64,000 nt of DNA from Taxillus chinensis (taxonomy: Eukaryota; Streptophyta; Magnoliopsida; Santalales; Loranthaceae). Each line of letters starts with the position of its first letter. The stretch's first letter is position 1. Location of the stretch: positions 19,721,260-19,785,259 of the forward strand of contig CM042087.1 of assembly GCA_023512835.1 (NCBI GenBank), written 5' to 3'. A program made the position numbers and the translations under genes. The notes under the pieces were generated by a model. The model had not been told where the DNA came from and did not search any database. It saw nothing but the letters and a program-made list of their open reading frames with translations. Of this stretch, positions 44,621 through 54,997 are shown piece by piece.

Positions 44621-45751
44621 GACTCTACAAATCAATTCCCTGTCATTGTTGCTTCTAATTTGAATGATGTGGAGTGTACTCAATTGCTAGAAGTCCTTAG
44701 GAAACACAAAAAGGCCCTAGGATGGAACATTGAAGACATTAGGGGTATTAGTCCAGGGATTTGCATGCATAAAATTTTGATGAATGATGATTTTAAACCC
44801 ACTGCTAAAAGACAAAGAAGATTAAACCCTGCCATGAAAGAAGTTGTTAGAAAAGAAATTTTAAAATGGAAAAATGCGGGTATAATTTATGCTATTTCAG
44901 ATAGTGAGTGGGTGAGTCCATTGCATGTTGTGCCCAAGAAAGGGGGCATGACCGTGATTAAAAATGAGAAAAATAAATTGATCCCATCTCGCACTGTGAC
45001 GGGGTGGAGAGTGTGTGTTGACTATAGAAAGCTGAACAAGGCTACTAGGAAGGATCATTTTCCTCTTCCTTTCATTGATCAATTGTTGGATAGGTTAGCT
45101 GGCTATAGTCACTACTGCTTTTTAGATGGCTATTCCGGGTATAATCAGATCATGGTTAAGCCTGAGGACCAAGAAAAGACCACCTTTACGTGCCCTTTTG
45201 GCACTTTTGCATTTTGGAGAATGCCATTTGGGCTTTGTAATGCCCCTGCCACCTTTCAAAGGTGTTTGATGGCCATTTTTCAGGGTTTGGTTGAGGAGAT
45301 CATGGAGGTCTTCATGGATGACTTCTCGGTGTTTGGTTCCTCTTACCAATAGTGCTTGAAAAATCTAGATGTGGTCTTAGAGAGATGTGAGGAGAAGGAA
45401 GTAGTTCTAAATTGGGAGAAATGCCATTTCATGGTAACTGAGGGGATAGTTCTAGGGCACAAGGTGTCTACACATGGTTTGGAGGTAGACAAGGCAAAAA
45501 TCTCCACTATTGAGACTCTGCCACCTCCAACCAATGAAAAAGGAGTGAGAAGTTTCCTTGGCCATGCTGGCTTTTATAGGAGATTCATTAAGGACTTCTC
45601 AAAAATTGCAAAACCCATGAGTAGGTTGTTAGAAAAAGACACAAGCTTTGAGTTTAATGCAGATTGCTTAGAAGCTTTCAACACCCTCAAGGGTAAGTTA
45701 GTCATCGCACCTGTTATAGTCACACCTGACTGGGCTCACCTTTTGAGCTAA
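44621..45751 (+). pseudogene. Reverse transcriptase of the Athila-like element
   Basis: Contains GWNIEDIRGISPGICMHKI, VSPLHVVPKKGG, WRVCVDYRKLNKATRKDHFPLPFI, FLDGYSGYNQI, MPFGLCNAPATFQRC and the palm MEVFMDDFSVFG (both catalytic Asp kept). A TAG at 45350-45352 (probable CAG) interrupts it, and it continues in frame with GHAGFYRRFIKDFSKI. Ends at 45749-45751 after a shift near APDWAHLL. Confidence 0.93.
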
Positions 45752-46076
45752 TGTGTGATGCGAGTGATTATCTTGTGGGGGTAGTCTTAGGGCAAAGGCG
45801 AGAAAAGGTGTTTAGGGTCATTTACTATGCTAGTAAGACCTTAGATGATGCTCACAGAACTATACCACCACCGAGAAAGAATTGCTAGCCGTGGTTTATG
45901 GTCGCAACAAGTTTAGACCCTACCTTTTTGGGTCTAAAGTCATTGTTTATACTGATCATGCTGCATTGAAATATTTGTTTGCTAAAAAATAAGCTAAGCC
46001 ACGCTTGATTAGGTGGGTTCTCCTCTTATAGGAATTTGACCTTGAAATTAGAGACACAAAGGGAGCCCTAAATTCT
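45752..46076 (+). pseudogene. RNase H of the Athila-like element (decayed)
   Basis: Reads ELMCDASDYLVGVVLGQR and FRVIYYASKTLDDAHRT, then frameshifts within TTKKE-like and LAVVY-like parts. A TAA near 45991 and a TAG near 46030 occur before [22 protein letters not shown]. Non-functional. Confidence 0.85.
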
Positions 46077-47058
46077 GTGGCTGATCACCTCTCCCGTGTG
46101 GAGAATACACCTAAGTCTCTACCCATTGTAGATGACTTTCCTGATGAGAAGTTGTTTAAGGTGCATCATCTTCCTTGGTTTGCTGACATAGCAAATTATT
46201 TAGCCACAGGGTTCATACCCATGCAGTTAGACTACCACCAGAGAAAGAAATTGTTAGTGGATGCTAAGAAATTCATTTGGGAAGACCCAATTCTTTATAG
46301 GAGGTGTCCAGACCAAATCATTAGAAAGTGTGTCCTTGAGGAGGAGATAGATGACATAATACATCATTGTCATGCATCACATTATGGGGGCCACTTTGGG
46401 GTGCAAAGAACTATGGCTAAAATCATGCAGTGTGGCTTCTATTGGCCTCACATGGTGAAAGACACCTATATCTACATTAAAAAGTGTGATAGATGTCAAA
46501 GGGTAGGTGGTCTGTCTAGGAAAAATGAGATGCCCTTAACTGGAATCCTTCCAGTTGAAATTTTTGACATTTGGGGCATTGACTTCATGGGGCCATTCCC
46601 CAATTCTGATGGGTATTCATACATTTTGCTTGCTGTGGATTATGTGTCTAAGTGGGTAGAAGCTATTCCTACTGGAGTGAATAATGCTAGGGTTGTGACT
46701 CACTTCCTTACTAGGAACATCTTTAGCCGTTTTGGGACACCAAGGGCTATAATCAGTGATGAGGGTAGTCATTTCTGCAACAAATTGTTTGACAAATTAT
46801 TGAACAAGTTTGGTGTCACTCATAGGAAGTCTTTAGCTTACCACCCACAAGCTAATGGACAAGCAGAAGTGTCCAACAGAGAGATTAAGGCCATTTTAGA
46901 GAAAACTGTTGGAGGCAATAGGAAAGATTGGTCTCAAAGGCTTGATGAAGCCTTATGGGCATATAGGACAGCTTACAAAACTCCTATTAGGATGTCACCT
47001 TACCGTATTCTATATGGTAAGGCATGTCACTTGCCTGTGGAACTAGAACACAAGGCTC
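46077..47058 (+). pseudogene. Integrase of the Athila-like element, 5' part
   Basis: Open frame with the zinc-binding H-H-C-C region ([13 protein letters not shown]...[10 protein letters not shown]), and the DDE core seen as [19 protein letters not shown] and [14 protein letters not shown], up to LPVELEHKA. At 47059 another element begins. The last codons of the apparent ORF are LTR sequence. The reading frame continues at 53745 (AHWALKKLNF). Confidence 0.92.
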
Positions 47059-48560
47059 TGACCCGGATAAATTATGTCTGAAGGTTTTGCAGCAAGTGCA
47101 CTGGTCAAGTAATAAAATGGAGTATTAAGACTCCGGTTGTCGAACCCACAGGGAGGTAGCTAATGCTGTTAAGCAGCAAGCACTAAGCTAACAAGTTGAT
47201 TTTATGTCTGGACAATTGATGTTTGTTGTGCAAATATTTTGAACAAAAAGATATTAAATCAGAATGTTGGCAAGCGGTTGGTATAGACATCTAGGGTCAC
47301 AATGATTACCACCCAATCGATTGTACTAATCTGGTTATGGCTCTTGTTCTTGAGTTATGTTCTAGTTCAAGTTCATGTTGATTATCTCCTACCTATCTTA
47401 CATTTGGTCCATGCTAAGATAGATTTAAGGCTTTTATCCCATTTGATCCATGCGAATAAAAGTGATCAAGGTAGACAAACAATCTAATAGTTGCCGACTT
47501 GGTCTATCATGCAATATTAAATCTAATTCACTAGTGTTCCACCCTAGACAAGGGCTAAGATTACCTAATCATGCATAAATCAGGCATTTGCTTTCATACA
47601 AGTGAATTAAACAAGAACTGAATTCTATTTTATTGAACAACCATAACCAAACCGACTACAATTTCTTGGGGGCTACATTGCTCCCCTAGACTAACAAGAC
47701 TACTCCATAATCATGATAAAAACAATAACAATCATAGGAAAGAACATGATTATAGTACCAGGACAATAAAGGAAGACCCCAAGATGAACCAGGACTCCGG
47801 CCTCCAAAGACTCCAAGGCTGCTGCCCAAACTCACTCCTTGCCAAGGACAATCCGATCTTTTAGCAATGGCTATAGCTCTTTTCAGAACTCAGATCAGAT
47901 TCTCCCACTCAAGATGATTTACAATGCCTCCAAAGACCCCTATTTATAGGTTTTAGTGGGCCAACTTAGGGTTACAAAAGGTGTGCCCTAATTATAAATG
48001 TGGTCGTGACCAAAACGACGTCGTTTTGGTTAGTGACACTAATCGACGTTCTAGGCGAAATAAAACTCAAACTACACCAAATTTGACCCCAGTTCTTTAG
48101 AGGAAAATGATTAAAACAACAAAATACATCATTGGGAGCACAAAAATGCTTGCACGTGAGAATGCACGTGAGAAGACCCTTTTCACGTGCAGCTCCAATT
48201 TGACTCAAATTTGCTCCAAAGCTTCCTCTTGAGTTGTAGAAGGCATCTATGCAATAAAATCCTTGCCCGTGAGAATGCACGTGAGAAGGCATTTCACGTG
48301 CACCTTGATTTTGCCTTCATTTTGCTTCCATCTTCTTCCTATAGCTTCCTTGTGAGTTGATGGAGTGATCTAGCCAAAGTGTGTGGGACAAGGTTGCTCC
48401 AAAACCTGCCAAAAACACTCAAAAAGTACCACTATACACCAAACAGGGTCTTCCTAGGGGTTAGAGCAAATATGTCAAAAATAACATGCAAATAGGTACA
48501 AAACATACGCTAAAACACCCTATATAAGGCATAGGATAACGGCATAAATGCACGTTGTCA
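47059..48560 (-). repeat. 3' LTR of the non-autonomous Athila-type element
   Basis: TGACCCGGATAAATTATG...CACGTTGTCA on the plus strand (minus: TGACAACGTGCATTTATGCC, related to the Athila LTR start). Holds CCAAAACGACGTCGTTTTGG (about 48010-48029), several CACGTG motifs (48150-48300) and a TATAAATAGG (minus, about 47949-47940). Confidence 0.94.
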
Positions 48561-49897
48561 AATTCCCCCATACTTGAACCTTTGCTTGTCCTCAAGCAAA
48601 AAGAAATAAACACATCAAACGGAAAAGAACGAATAAACTAACAAACAAGAGAGGCATGGTTTCCCAAGGCATACAATCCTATCATGATGAAGTAGACATT
48701 CCAATAGCTAAAAATGAATCATAAGTTAATCAACACATGCCCTTACTATTAAGTCCAACAACCATGTAATATCGTTACTAACAGTCCAGATAGAAGCAAA
48801 CATGCCAGGATAAAATGAACTTAGCTCCCCCTGAAAGTCCGCACCAAGGTTAGAGCAGCCTCACTTAAATGTCACTTTCTTTTCTCTCCTTTCAGGCCCT
48901 ACTATCAATGCCTAGCAGCTAAGGATTTACTCTTTCACCCACTACTAACTATTGATTAAGTTTTGCCATGTAAACATAAGAGATCCCCACTGTGCTCGTC
49001 AAGGGAGACACACCCTCTAGTCTACTTTAGGACCAACACTTGGAGCTAAAGATGGAAGCTCACACTTGTGAAACAAATTGCAAGACAAACAGCTTAGCCA
49101 TTATGGCTGCAGCACGAAAACAAAAATACATAGAAACAGTAAGCCATTGTGACTTTTATTCTGGCAAACACCCTTTTTTTTTCCTGTGTTTTTTTTTTTT
49201 CACACTTATTTTTAGTAATAACCTTACAAGGTTGCATTTTATGCTCTCCCTTGATGGATTATTCACTCTGCTATTGTCCTCACACAAGCCCCCCCTTTTT
49301 TTTTTTTTTTTTTTTTTGAACAAGAACTAGAACTGAGCGAGAATACCTGGAATCGCGAACACCATACACCAAACACGGAGCACAACAGTACTTCTTATGC
49401 CTAAGTAACTCCAACTATCAAATAGCTAGTAATGAATATTAAGAGCGAATTGATAACCCAATAACCCATAAAATACACTCAAAGGTAAGATAATGGTGCT
49501 CTCAAAAAGTATATGCCTATTCTACACTCAACTTCAGGGTTTACAAAGCTCATCCTAACATAACATGCTCAGCTTTACTATTCAAACGTCAGCTCCAAAA
49601 TCATGGTGATATCATTCAACAAGTAAAGACATGCTCAACTAACTTATAACACACCTTAACAAGTGAAACATCCTTATCACAACAAGATACTAAGGTGGTC
49701 AGTATAGGCAACCAGAATTGTCATACCTTGGTAGCCATTGCACCTCACAGGCAAAACAAACATTCACAGCAAAAACATAAAATAAAAGTAACGCATGCAG
49801 GCAACCAAACAAGCAACCGGTTCAAGGGAAATCCCCCCCCCATACTTAAACGAAGCGATGTCCTCAGAGCATGGAAAAAGTAAAAGGAAAAAGAGCG
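48561..49897 (-). other. 3' UTR and polypurine tract of the non-autonomous element
   Basis: The minus strand ends in AAGTATGGGGGAATT before the LTR. Contains T-rich runs (49170-49200, 49295-49317). Segments such as GATGGATTATTCACTC (about 49252) match the reverse complement of 58140-58160, so this 3' UTR is shared with the Athila element. No gene. Confidence 0.75.
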
Positions 49898-50566
49898 TTA
49901 CCGGTTGGTGGGAAGGCTATAGTAGAAGATAACATGGGCCACCATGCGTCGAAGACGTGCGACAAAGTCAGCCGAGGTTTCTCCTGTGAGTGCCCAAGTA
50001 TCCTTATGCTGTAATAGAGCTATCAAATAATAGCAGACAAAAATCCCACAACTGAATTGATCAGGTTGTTGGGGAAGCTCCATTTCATTGAAGTGCACCA
50101 GAGGTAACTTGGATGTCAACAGCCCTTCTTTTCGGAGTGCGGTTTTGATTTTTTTCAAGAAACCATGGACCAGCTTCTTCTTTCGTGTGGAAAACCCATG
50201 GGCTTGGCTCGGGTCATAAAGGACGGCATGGCCCACAGTCAGGTCCAACTGCAAGAGTACAAAGTGTCGTTCAAGGAGGACCGGTATAAGAACCTCGTGG
50301 ACCTGGTGCCAAGAGCGATGTCCTTCTGCAGCTCCATTCATCCGCCGGCGGAAGATATGTTCCTCTAAGGGCTGCTCATAAATCTCACACAGCATGATAG
50401 AAGTGTACTGAGCCATAGGGTAGTCGTTGGGCTCGGCTTCCACCACATGTCGCATCGTACGGCAGAATAAGTCAACGTCATCGGAAGATAAGTACTCATC
50501 AGCTAGGATACGCTGTAAATAAGATGACGTGAAGACTTCTGAATCACGTGTAAAACGGGCTTGCAA
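49898..50566 (-). CDS. Ulp1-like C48 cysteine protease domain of the non-autonomous element
   Basis: 222 codons open without interruption in this part of ORF2. Begins inside a conserved helical region (RFTRDSEVFTSSYLQRILADEYLSSDDVDLF) shared with 56219-57319. The protease core shows ERHFVLLQLDL, AVLYDPSQ and LPQQPDQFSCGIFVCYYL. Counted from the first residue of this segment, His 101, Asp 118, Gln 167 and Cys 173 match the Ulp1 pattern in spacing (17 and 6). The C-terminus FVARLRRMVAHVIFYYSL resembles the host-element copy. Likely a deSUMOylase-like or polyprotein-cleaving enzyme; the substrate is unknown. Treat as the intact C-terminal end of a partly broken ORF. Confidence 0.85.
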   Translation of the reverse strand: MQARFTRDSEVFTSSYLQRILADEYLSSDDVDLFCRTMRHVVEAEPNDYPMAQYTSIMLCEIYEQPLEEHIFRRRMNGAAEGHRSWHQVHEVLIPVLLERHFVLLQLDLTVGHAVLYDPSQAHGFSTRKKKLVHGFLKKIKTALRKEGLLTSKLPLVHFNEMELPQQPDQFSCGIFVCYYLIALLQHKDTWALTGETSADFVARLRRMVAHVIFYYSLPTNR

Positions 50567-51746
50567 GGTGTCTCCATAAGTAAACTCTTGAAAAGCATCG
50601 TGGCATCAGCAGTGGAGAGGGCCGGATGAAGATGAATATAAACGGGCTCCCCTAGGTCATCTTCCTGGGGAGCTTCGGAAGATGCGCCAGACCACCATTG
50701 CAACGGCTGAATTAAGGGAACTAGGGCCTGTGAAGAGTGGGCCCGGCTGGTGGTGGGAAATAAACCGGAACTGCTGGAGGGAAGGGTGACGCGGTGTAGG
50801 GCTCCGCCTCTTGCGGATACTGTGGATACTCCGGTGTCTCTTCGCTATGCGCAGCGTGCTGCTGTACCGGAGGTGACGGTGCGTCAAATGGATCCTCCAC
50901 AGGAGGTGTAGGAGTTGTCTTCTTCTTTTTCCCCAGGGCTCTCCAGATCTTACCGAGCAGCCCTTTGACTTCCTTCTGCTCCTTGAGGATTAGAGTTTGA
51001 TTTTTCTTCAACAGCCCAATCTCCTGAACGGTTTCCGCTTGTGCCTCTTGTAGTTAAGCGGTTGCTTCGTAAGTCTTCATAAGAAGCAGCAGGAGTTGGC
51101 TCGGGGCTTCCCATGGTCGGGTAGATGGACGAGACGTTGCTTGTTGATCTTGAGTGATGTACTCGAGCAGCTCATCCAGCTGAAGTCTCGTGATGTGGCC
51201 ATTAGTGAAAGCCCAGTTAAGAACGTCAACTTCACTGATAACTTGGCCACTGATGCCTTGGAAGAAATTGTAGATTTCCTCCTTGTGAACATTGAACTGC
51301 ATGTACATGGCGATCAATCTGGAAAATGTGCTTTGTCGGCGGGCATTCATGGGAGTGGAGGTGTCCCGAAACTGCTCCGTGGGTCGCTCCATATGCACGC
51401 TATGACGTGAAGGCTGTGGTGCAACGTGGATACTATCTCCCCATTTGCCCTTGTAGCTAACTCCTAAAGCACCCCTGGATGGAGAACTTGTAACCGCAAG
51501 TTATCCGGGAAAACAAGGGGGACTACTTGAGCACTAAGATGACCATATTGATATTGCAGAAGCATGCTAAGTAGTCGACCATATAAGCATTTATGAATAT
51601 CCCGTTTCCACAATTTAAAAATTTCCGCAGCCCAATCAATGTGTAACTGGCGATCGATGCAAAACATAAACTCCAAATGGGATTTAGGGACTGAGTCTAC
51701 GCCACTAGTTTGTAACAGTAAGCACCTCCCTACCAAATTGGCAAGG
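50567..51746 (-). pseudogene. N-terminal and middle part of ORF2 in the non-autonomous element
   Basis: Starts by fusion with gag at about 51746: CLANLVGRCLLLQTSGVDSVPKSHLEF...HIDWAAEIFKLWKR matches 55440-55600 of the Athila ORF2. Then come FNVHKEEIYNFFQGISGQVISEVDVLNWAFTNGHI, a coiled-coil/charged stretch (NQTLILKEQKEVKGLLGKIWRALGKKKK) and a Pro-rich linker. Stops and frame changes occur near 51464, 51060 and 50721. The first ~150 residues of ORF2 are missing. Confidence 0.8.
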
Positions 51747-51749
51747 CAA

Positions 51750-52046
51750 CTAGTGTGTTAGCTCGAAGTTGTTTGCTTGGACCGGCACCCTTCTGATGCC
51801 TGAATACTCATCCGATAATACAGGTCTAGCATAATCCATGAAGGTCCTTGGCTGATAACCTCCTTGGCCGTTGTGTCCCTGATCTTCCCTTGCTCTGTTT
51901 TCAGCCATGATTTCTTCACACATGGTATGTAAGCCTTCCAACTGCTGTTCAGCTGCAGCCAATACCCTCTGAGCTCTTCGCTGCTCTCGCAATGTTCGTT
52001 CGATTTCGGGATCGTATGGTAATAGCTCACCCCTGGTGTGACGCAT
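51750..52046 (-). pseudogene. gag N-terminal fragment of the non-autonomous element
   Basis: ATG at 52046-52044 gives MRHTRGELLPYDPEIERTL, a charged helix, then YQPRTFMDYARPVLSDEYSGIRRVPVQANNFEL. This matches the first ~100 residues of the Athila gag at 42048. The match stops exactly where gag is joined to ORF2. Retaining the leader and gag start suggests these bases hold packaging signals; that is inference. Confidence 0.85.
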
Positions 52047-52211
52047 ACACAGAGGAATTTTCTCAAACACCTAAGGTGCACTCCTGACACGTAGCAAAAA
52101 CAAAAAGATACCAGGTAACACCGTACTAGCAAAAGTACAAGAAAATAAAATTCCAGATCACAAATAAACTTGAGCACCTAATGTCACTTAGTCCTAACAA
52201 CGTTTGGCGTG

Positions 52212-52230
52212 CCTCCCGGCAACGGCGCCA
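52212..52230 (-). promoter_or_regulatory. Primer-binding site of the non-autonomous element
   Basis: The minus strand reads TGGCGCCGTTGCCGGGAGG, the Athila-type PBS, six bases inside the LTR edge at 52237. Confidence 0.9.
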
Positions 52231-52236
52231 AAAACT

Positions 52237-53739
52237 TGACCCGGATAAATTATGTCTGAAGGTTTTGCGGCAAGTGCACTGGTCAAGTAATAAAATGGAG
52301 TATTAAGACTCCGGTTGTCGAACCCACAGGGAGGTAGCTAATGCTGTTAAGCAGCAAGCACTAAGCTAACAAGTTGATTTTATGTCTGGACAATTGATGT
52401 TTGTTGTGCAAATATTTTGAACAAAAAGATATTAAATCAGAATGTTGGCAAGCGGTTGGTATAGACATCTAGGGTCACAATGATTACCACCCAATCGATT
52501 GTACTAATCTGGTTATGGCTCTTGTTCTTGATTTATGTTCTAGTTCAAGTTCATGTTGATTATCTCCTACCTATCTTACATTTGGTCCATGCTAAGATAG
52601 ATTTAAGGCTTTTATCCCATTTGGTCCATGCGAATAAAAGTGATCAAGGTAGACAAACAATCTAATAGTTGCCGACTTGGTCTATCATGCAATATTAAAT
52701 CTAATTCACTAGTGTTCCACCCTAGACAAGGGCTAAGATTACCTAATCATGCATAAATCAGGCATTTGCTTTCATACAAGTGAATTAAACAAGAACTGAA
52801 TTCTATTTTATTGAACAACCATAACCAAACTGACTACAATTTCTTGGGGGCTACATTGCTCCCCTAGACTAACAAGACTACTCCATAATCATGATAAAAA
52901 CAATAACAATCATAGGAAAGAACATGATTACAGTACCAGGACAATAAAGGAAGACCCCAAGATGAACCAGGACTCCAGCCTCCAAAGACTCCAGCGTCTG
53001 CTGCCCAAACTCACTCCTTGCCAAGGACAATCCGATCTTTTAGCAATGGCTATAGCTCTTTTCAGAACTCAGATCAGATTCTCCCACTCAAGATGATTTA
53101 CAATGCCTCCAAAGACCCCTATTTATAGGTTTTAGTGGGCCAACTTAGGGTTACAAAAGGTGTGCCCTAATTATAAATGTGGTCGCGACCAAAACGACGT
53201 CGTTTTGGTTAGTGACACTAATCGACGTTCTAGGCGAAATAAAACTCAAAACTACACCAAATTTGACCCCAGTTCTTTAGAGGAAAATGATTAAAACAAC
53301 AAATACATCATTGGGAGCACAAAAATGCTTGCACGTGAGAATGCACGTGAGAAGACCCTTTTCACGTGCAGCTCCAATTTGACTCAAATTTGCTCCAAAG
53401 CTTCCTCTTGAGTTGTAGAAGGCATCCATGCAATAAAATCCTTGCCCGTGAGAATGCACGTGAGAAGGCATTTCACGTGCACCTTGATTTTGCCTTCATT
53501 TTGCTTCCATCTTCTTCCTATAAATTCCTTGTGAGTTGATGGAGTGATCTAGCCAAAGTGTGTGGGACAAGGTTGCTCCAAAACCTGCCAAAAACACTCA
53601 AAAAGTACCACTATACACCAAACAGGGTCTTCCTAGGGGTTAGAGCAAATATGTCGAAAATAACATGCAAATAGGTACAAAACATACGCTAAAACACCCT
53701 ATATAAGGCATAGGATAACGGCATAAATGCACTTTGTCA
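52237..53739 (-). repeat. 5' LTR of the non-autonomous Athila-type element
   Basis: Nearly identical to 47059-48560; differences seen include GCGGCAAG/GCAGCAAG, a CTCCAGCGTCTGC/CTCCAAGGCTGC change and CACTTTG/CACGTTG at the end. Same palindrome (about 53188-53210) and CACGTG motifs. Confidence 0.94.
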
Positions 53740-53744
53740 GGCTC

Positions 53745-54103
53745 ATTGGGCCTTGAAGAAGTTAAATTTTAACCCACAAGAGATCAAGGAGCTTAGGATG
53801 ACTCAATTAATTGAGTTAGATGAACTTAGGCTGGATGGCTATGATAGTGCTAAATTTTACAAAGAAAGAACTAAGAAATGGCACGATAGGCAACTCAACA
53901 ATGAACCTTTAACCTTAGGGCAGAAAGTTCCTCTATTTAACACAAGGTTGAGGTTATTTCCTGGAAAATTAAGGTCCAAGTGGATGGGACCTTTTGTGAT
54001 AGTTGATAAGAAGCCATATGGGAGCTTTGAGCTCCAAGCTATAGATGGCAAGAAATTTTGGGTGAATGGCAACAGACTGAAACCATACTTTGATTCAACT
54101 TAG
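53745..54103 (+). pseudogene. Integrase C-terminus of the Athila-like element
   Basis: Continues the frame broken at 47058: AHWALKKLNFNPQEIKELR, then QLIELDELRLDGYDSAKFYKERTKKWHD, KVPLFNTRLRLFPGKLRSKWMGPFVI and KFWVNGNRLKPYF, closing at TAG 54101-54103. This SH3-like/GPY end binds DNA. Intact over this segment. Confidence 0.92.
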
Positions 54104-54997
54104 AGGGAGATAGTCGATTCCCTCTCTTTCACCATTGCATGATCATAACTGAAAGTCTAGCTACAGACTTTAAATAAAGCGCTGGTTGGGAGGCAACCCA
54201 ATGTTTATTGCTATGTTTTATTTTATGTTATTTTCTTTTATTTATTATATTCAATAAATTTGTTTGCAAGCTAACCATTGTCCAGGAGACTTTGCTTCTT
54301 TCTTAACTAACCATTTGCAAGATGAGCAAATTATTGGGTCCTGAACTTGTGGAATTATTTTTAAAGTCAAAGTCAAGGAGCAAGGAGCAAGTGAAGCCCA
54401 AAAGTGCTTGAAGATGGGCTCAAACAATTCACGTGCAAGACTTAAAGATGGTCCATAATGCACAAGCAACAAAGTGGAGAAATTTGGGCCAATTTGGGCC
54501 TGAACGTGAATTTGCACGTGAATTGCCCAATTCACGTGCACCTCCTTTTGAGCTGTAACTTTCTGGAATGGTAGATGAAGACCATGTGAATCACGTTTAC
54601 TCTTACACGCGAATTGCTAGCTGTCATATGGAGGCTCAAAAATACAAAATACCGATTTTAGCCATCCTAGAAGCTTCAAACAATTCACGTGCAGAAGGGA
54701 CTATTGCTTGCCAGCTCAAGGGGGACCCACCACCAAAGTTTGGGACGATTCTGACTCGCACGCCAATTCAACTAATTCACGTGCAAGGGATATTTTGGTC
54801 AGAACACTCTGAAAATTTAGGGGCACGTGTATCACGCCAATTGGAGCATCTTTCCTTCTGCACGCTATATAAAGAGAGGCCATCTTCAAAGGCTTCCACA
54901 CCAAAATCACTCCACATCCGAGTATTAGAGAAACTCTGCTCTTTTGCTCTCTTGCTCTTCGGTTTTCCGCTCTTTGCTCTTTATTCTCATTCTAAAG
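54104..54997 (+). promoter_or_regulatory. Intergenic region with LTR-like promoter ahead of Athila ORF2
   Basis: Non-coding. From about 54420 it carries at least six CACGTG/TTCACGTGCA motifs, phrases like those of the Athila LTR U3 (CACGTGCAAGGGATATTTTGG), and TATATAAAG at 54866-54874, 132 bp before the ORF2 ATG. This looks like a separate promoter derived from LTR-type sequence. Confidence 0.6.

Larger units (their letters stand above)
47059..53739 (-). mobile_element. Non-autonomous Athila-type element carrying gag N-terminus plus C48-protease ORF, no pol
   Basis: TSD ggctc at 47054-47058 and 53740-53744; LTRs 47059-48560 and 52237-53739. The minus strand shows PBS (TGGCGCCGTTGCCGGGAGG, 52230-52212), gag N-terminus (52046-51750), a direct join into the middle of ORF2, and the C48 protease (50566-49898). 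A long 3' UTR alignable with that of the Athila host element and a polypurine tract follow. Protease, RT, RNase H and integrase are all absent. LTRs differ at roughly 15 positions in 1.5 kb by eye, so it is young. Confidence 0.92.
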
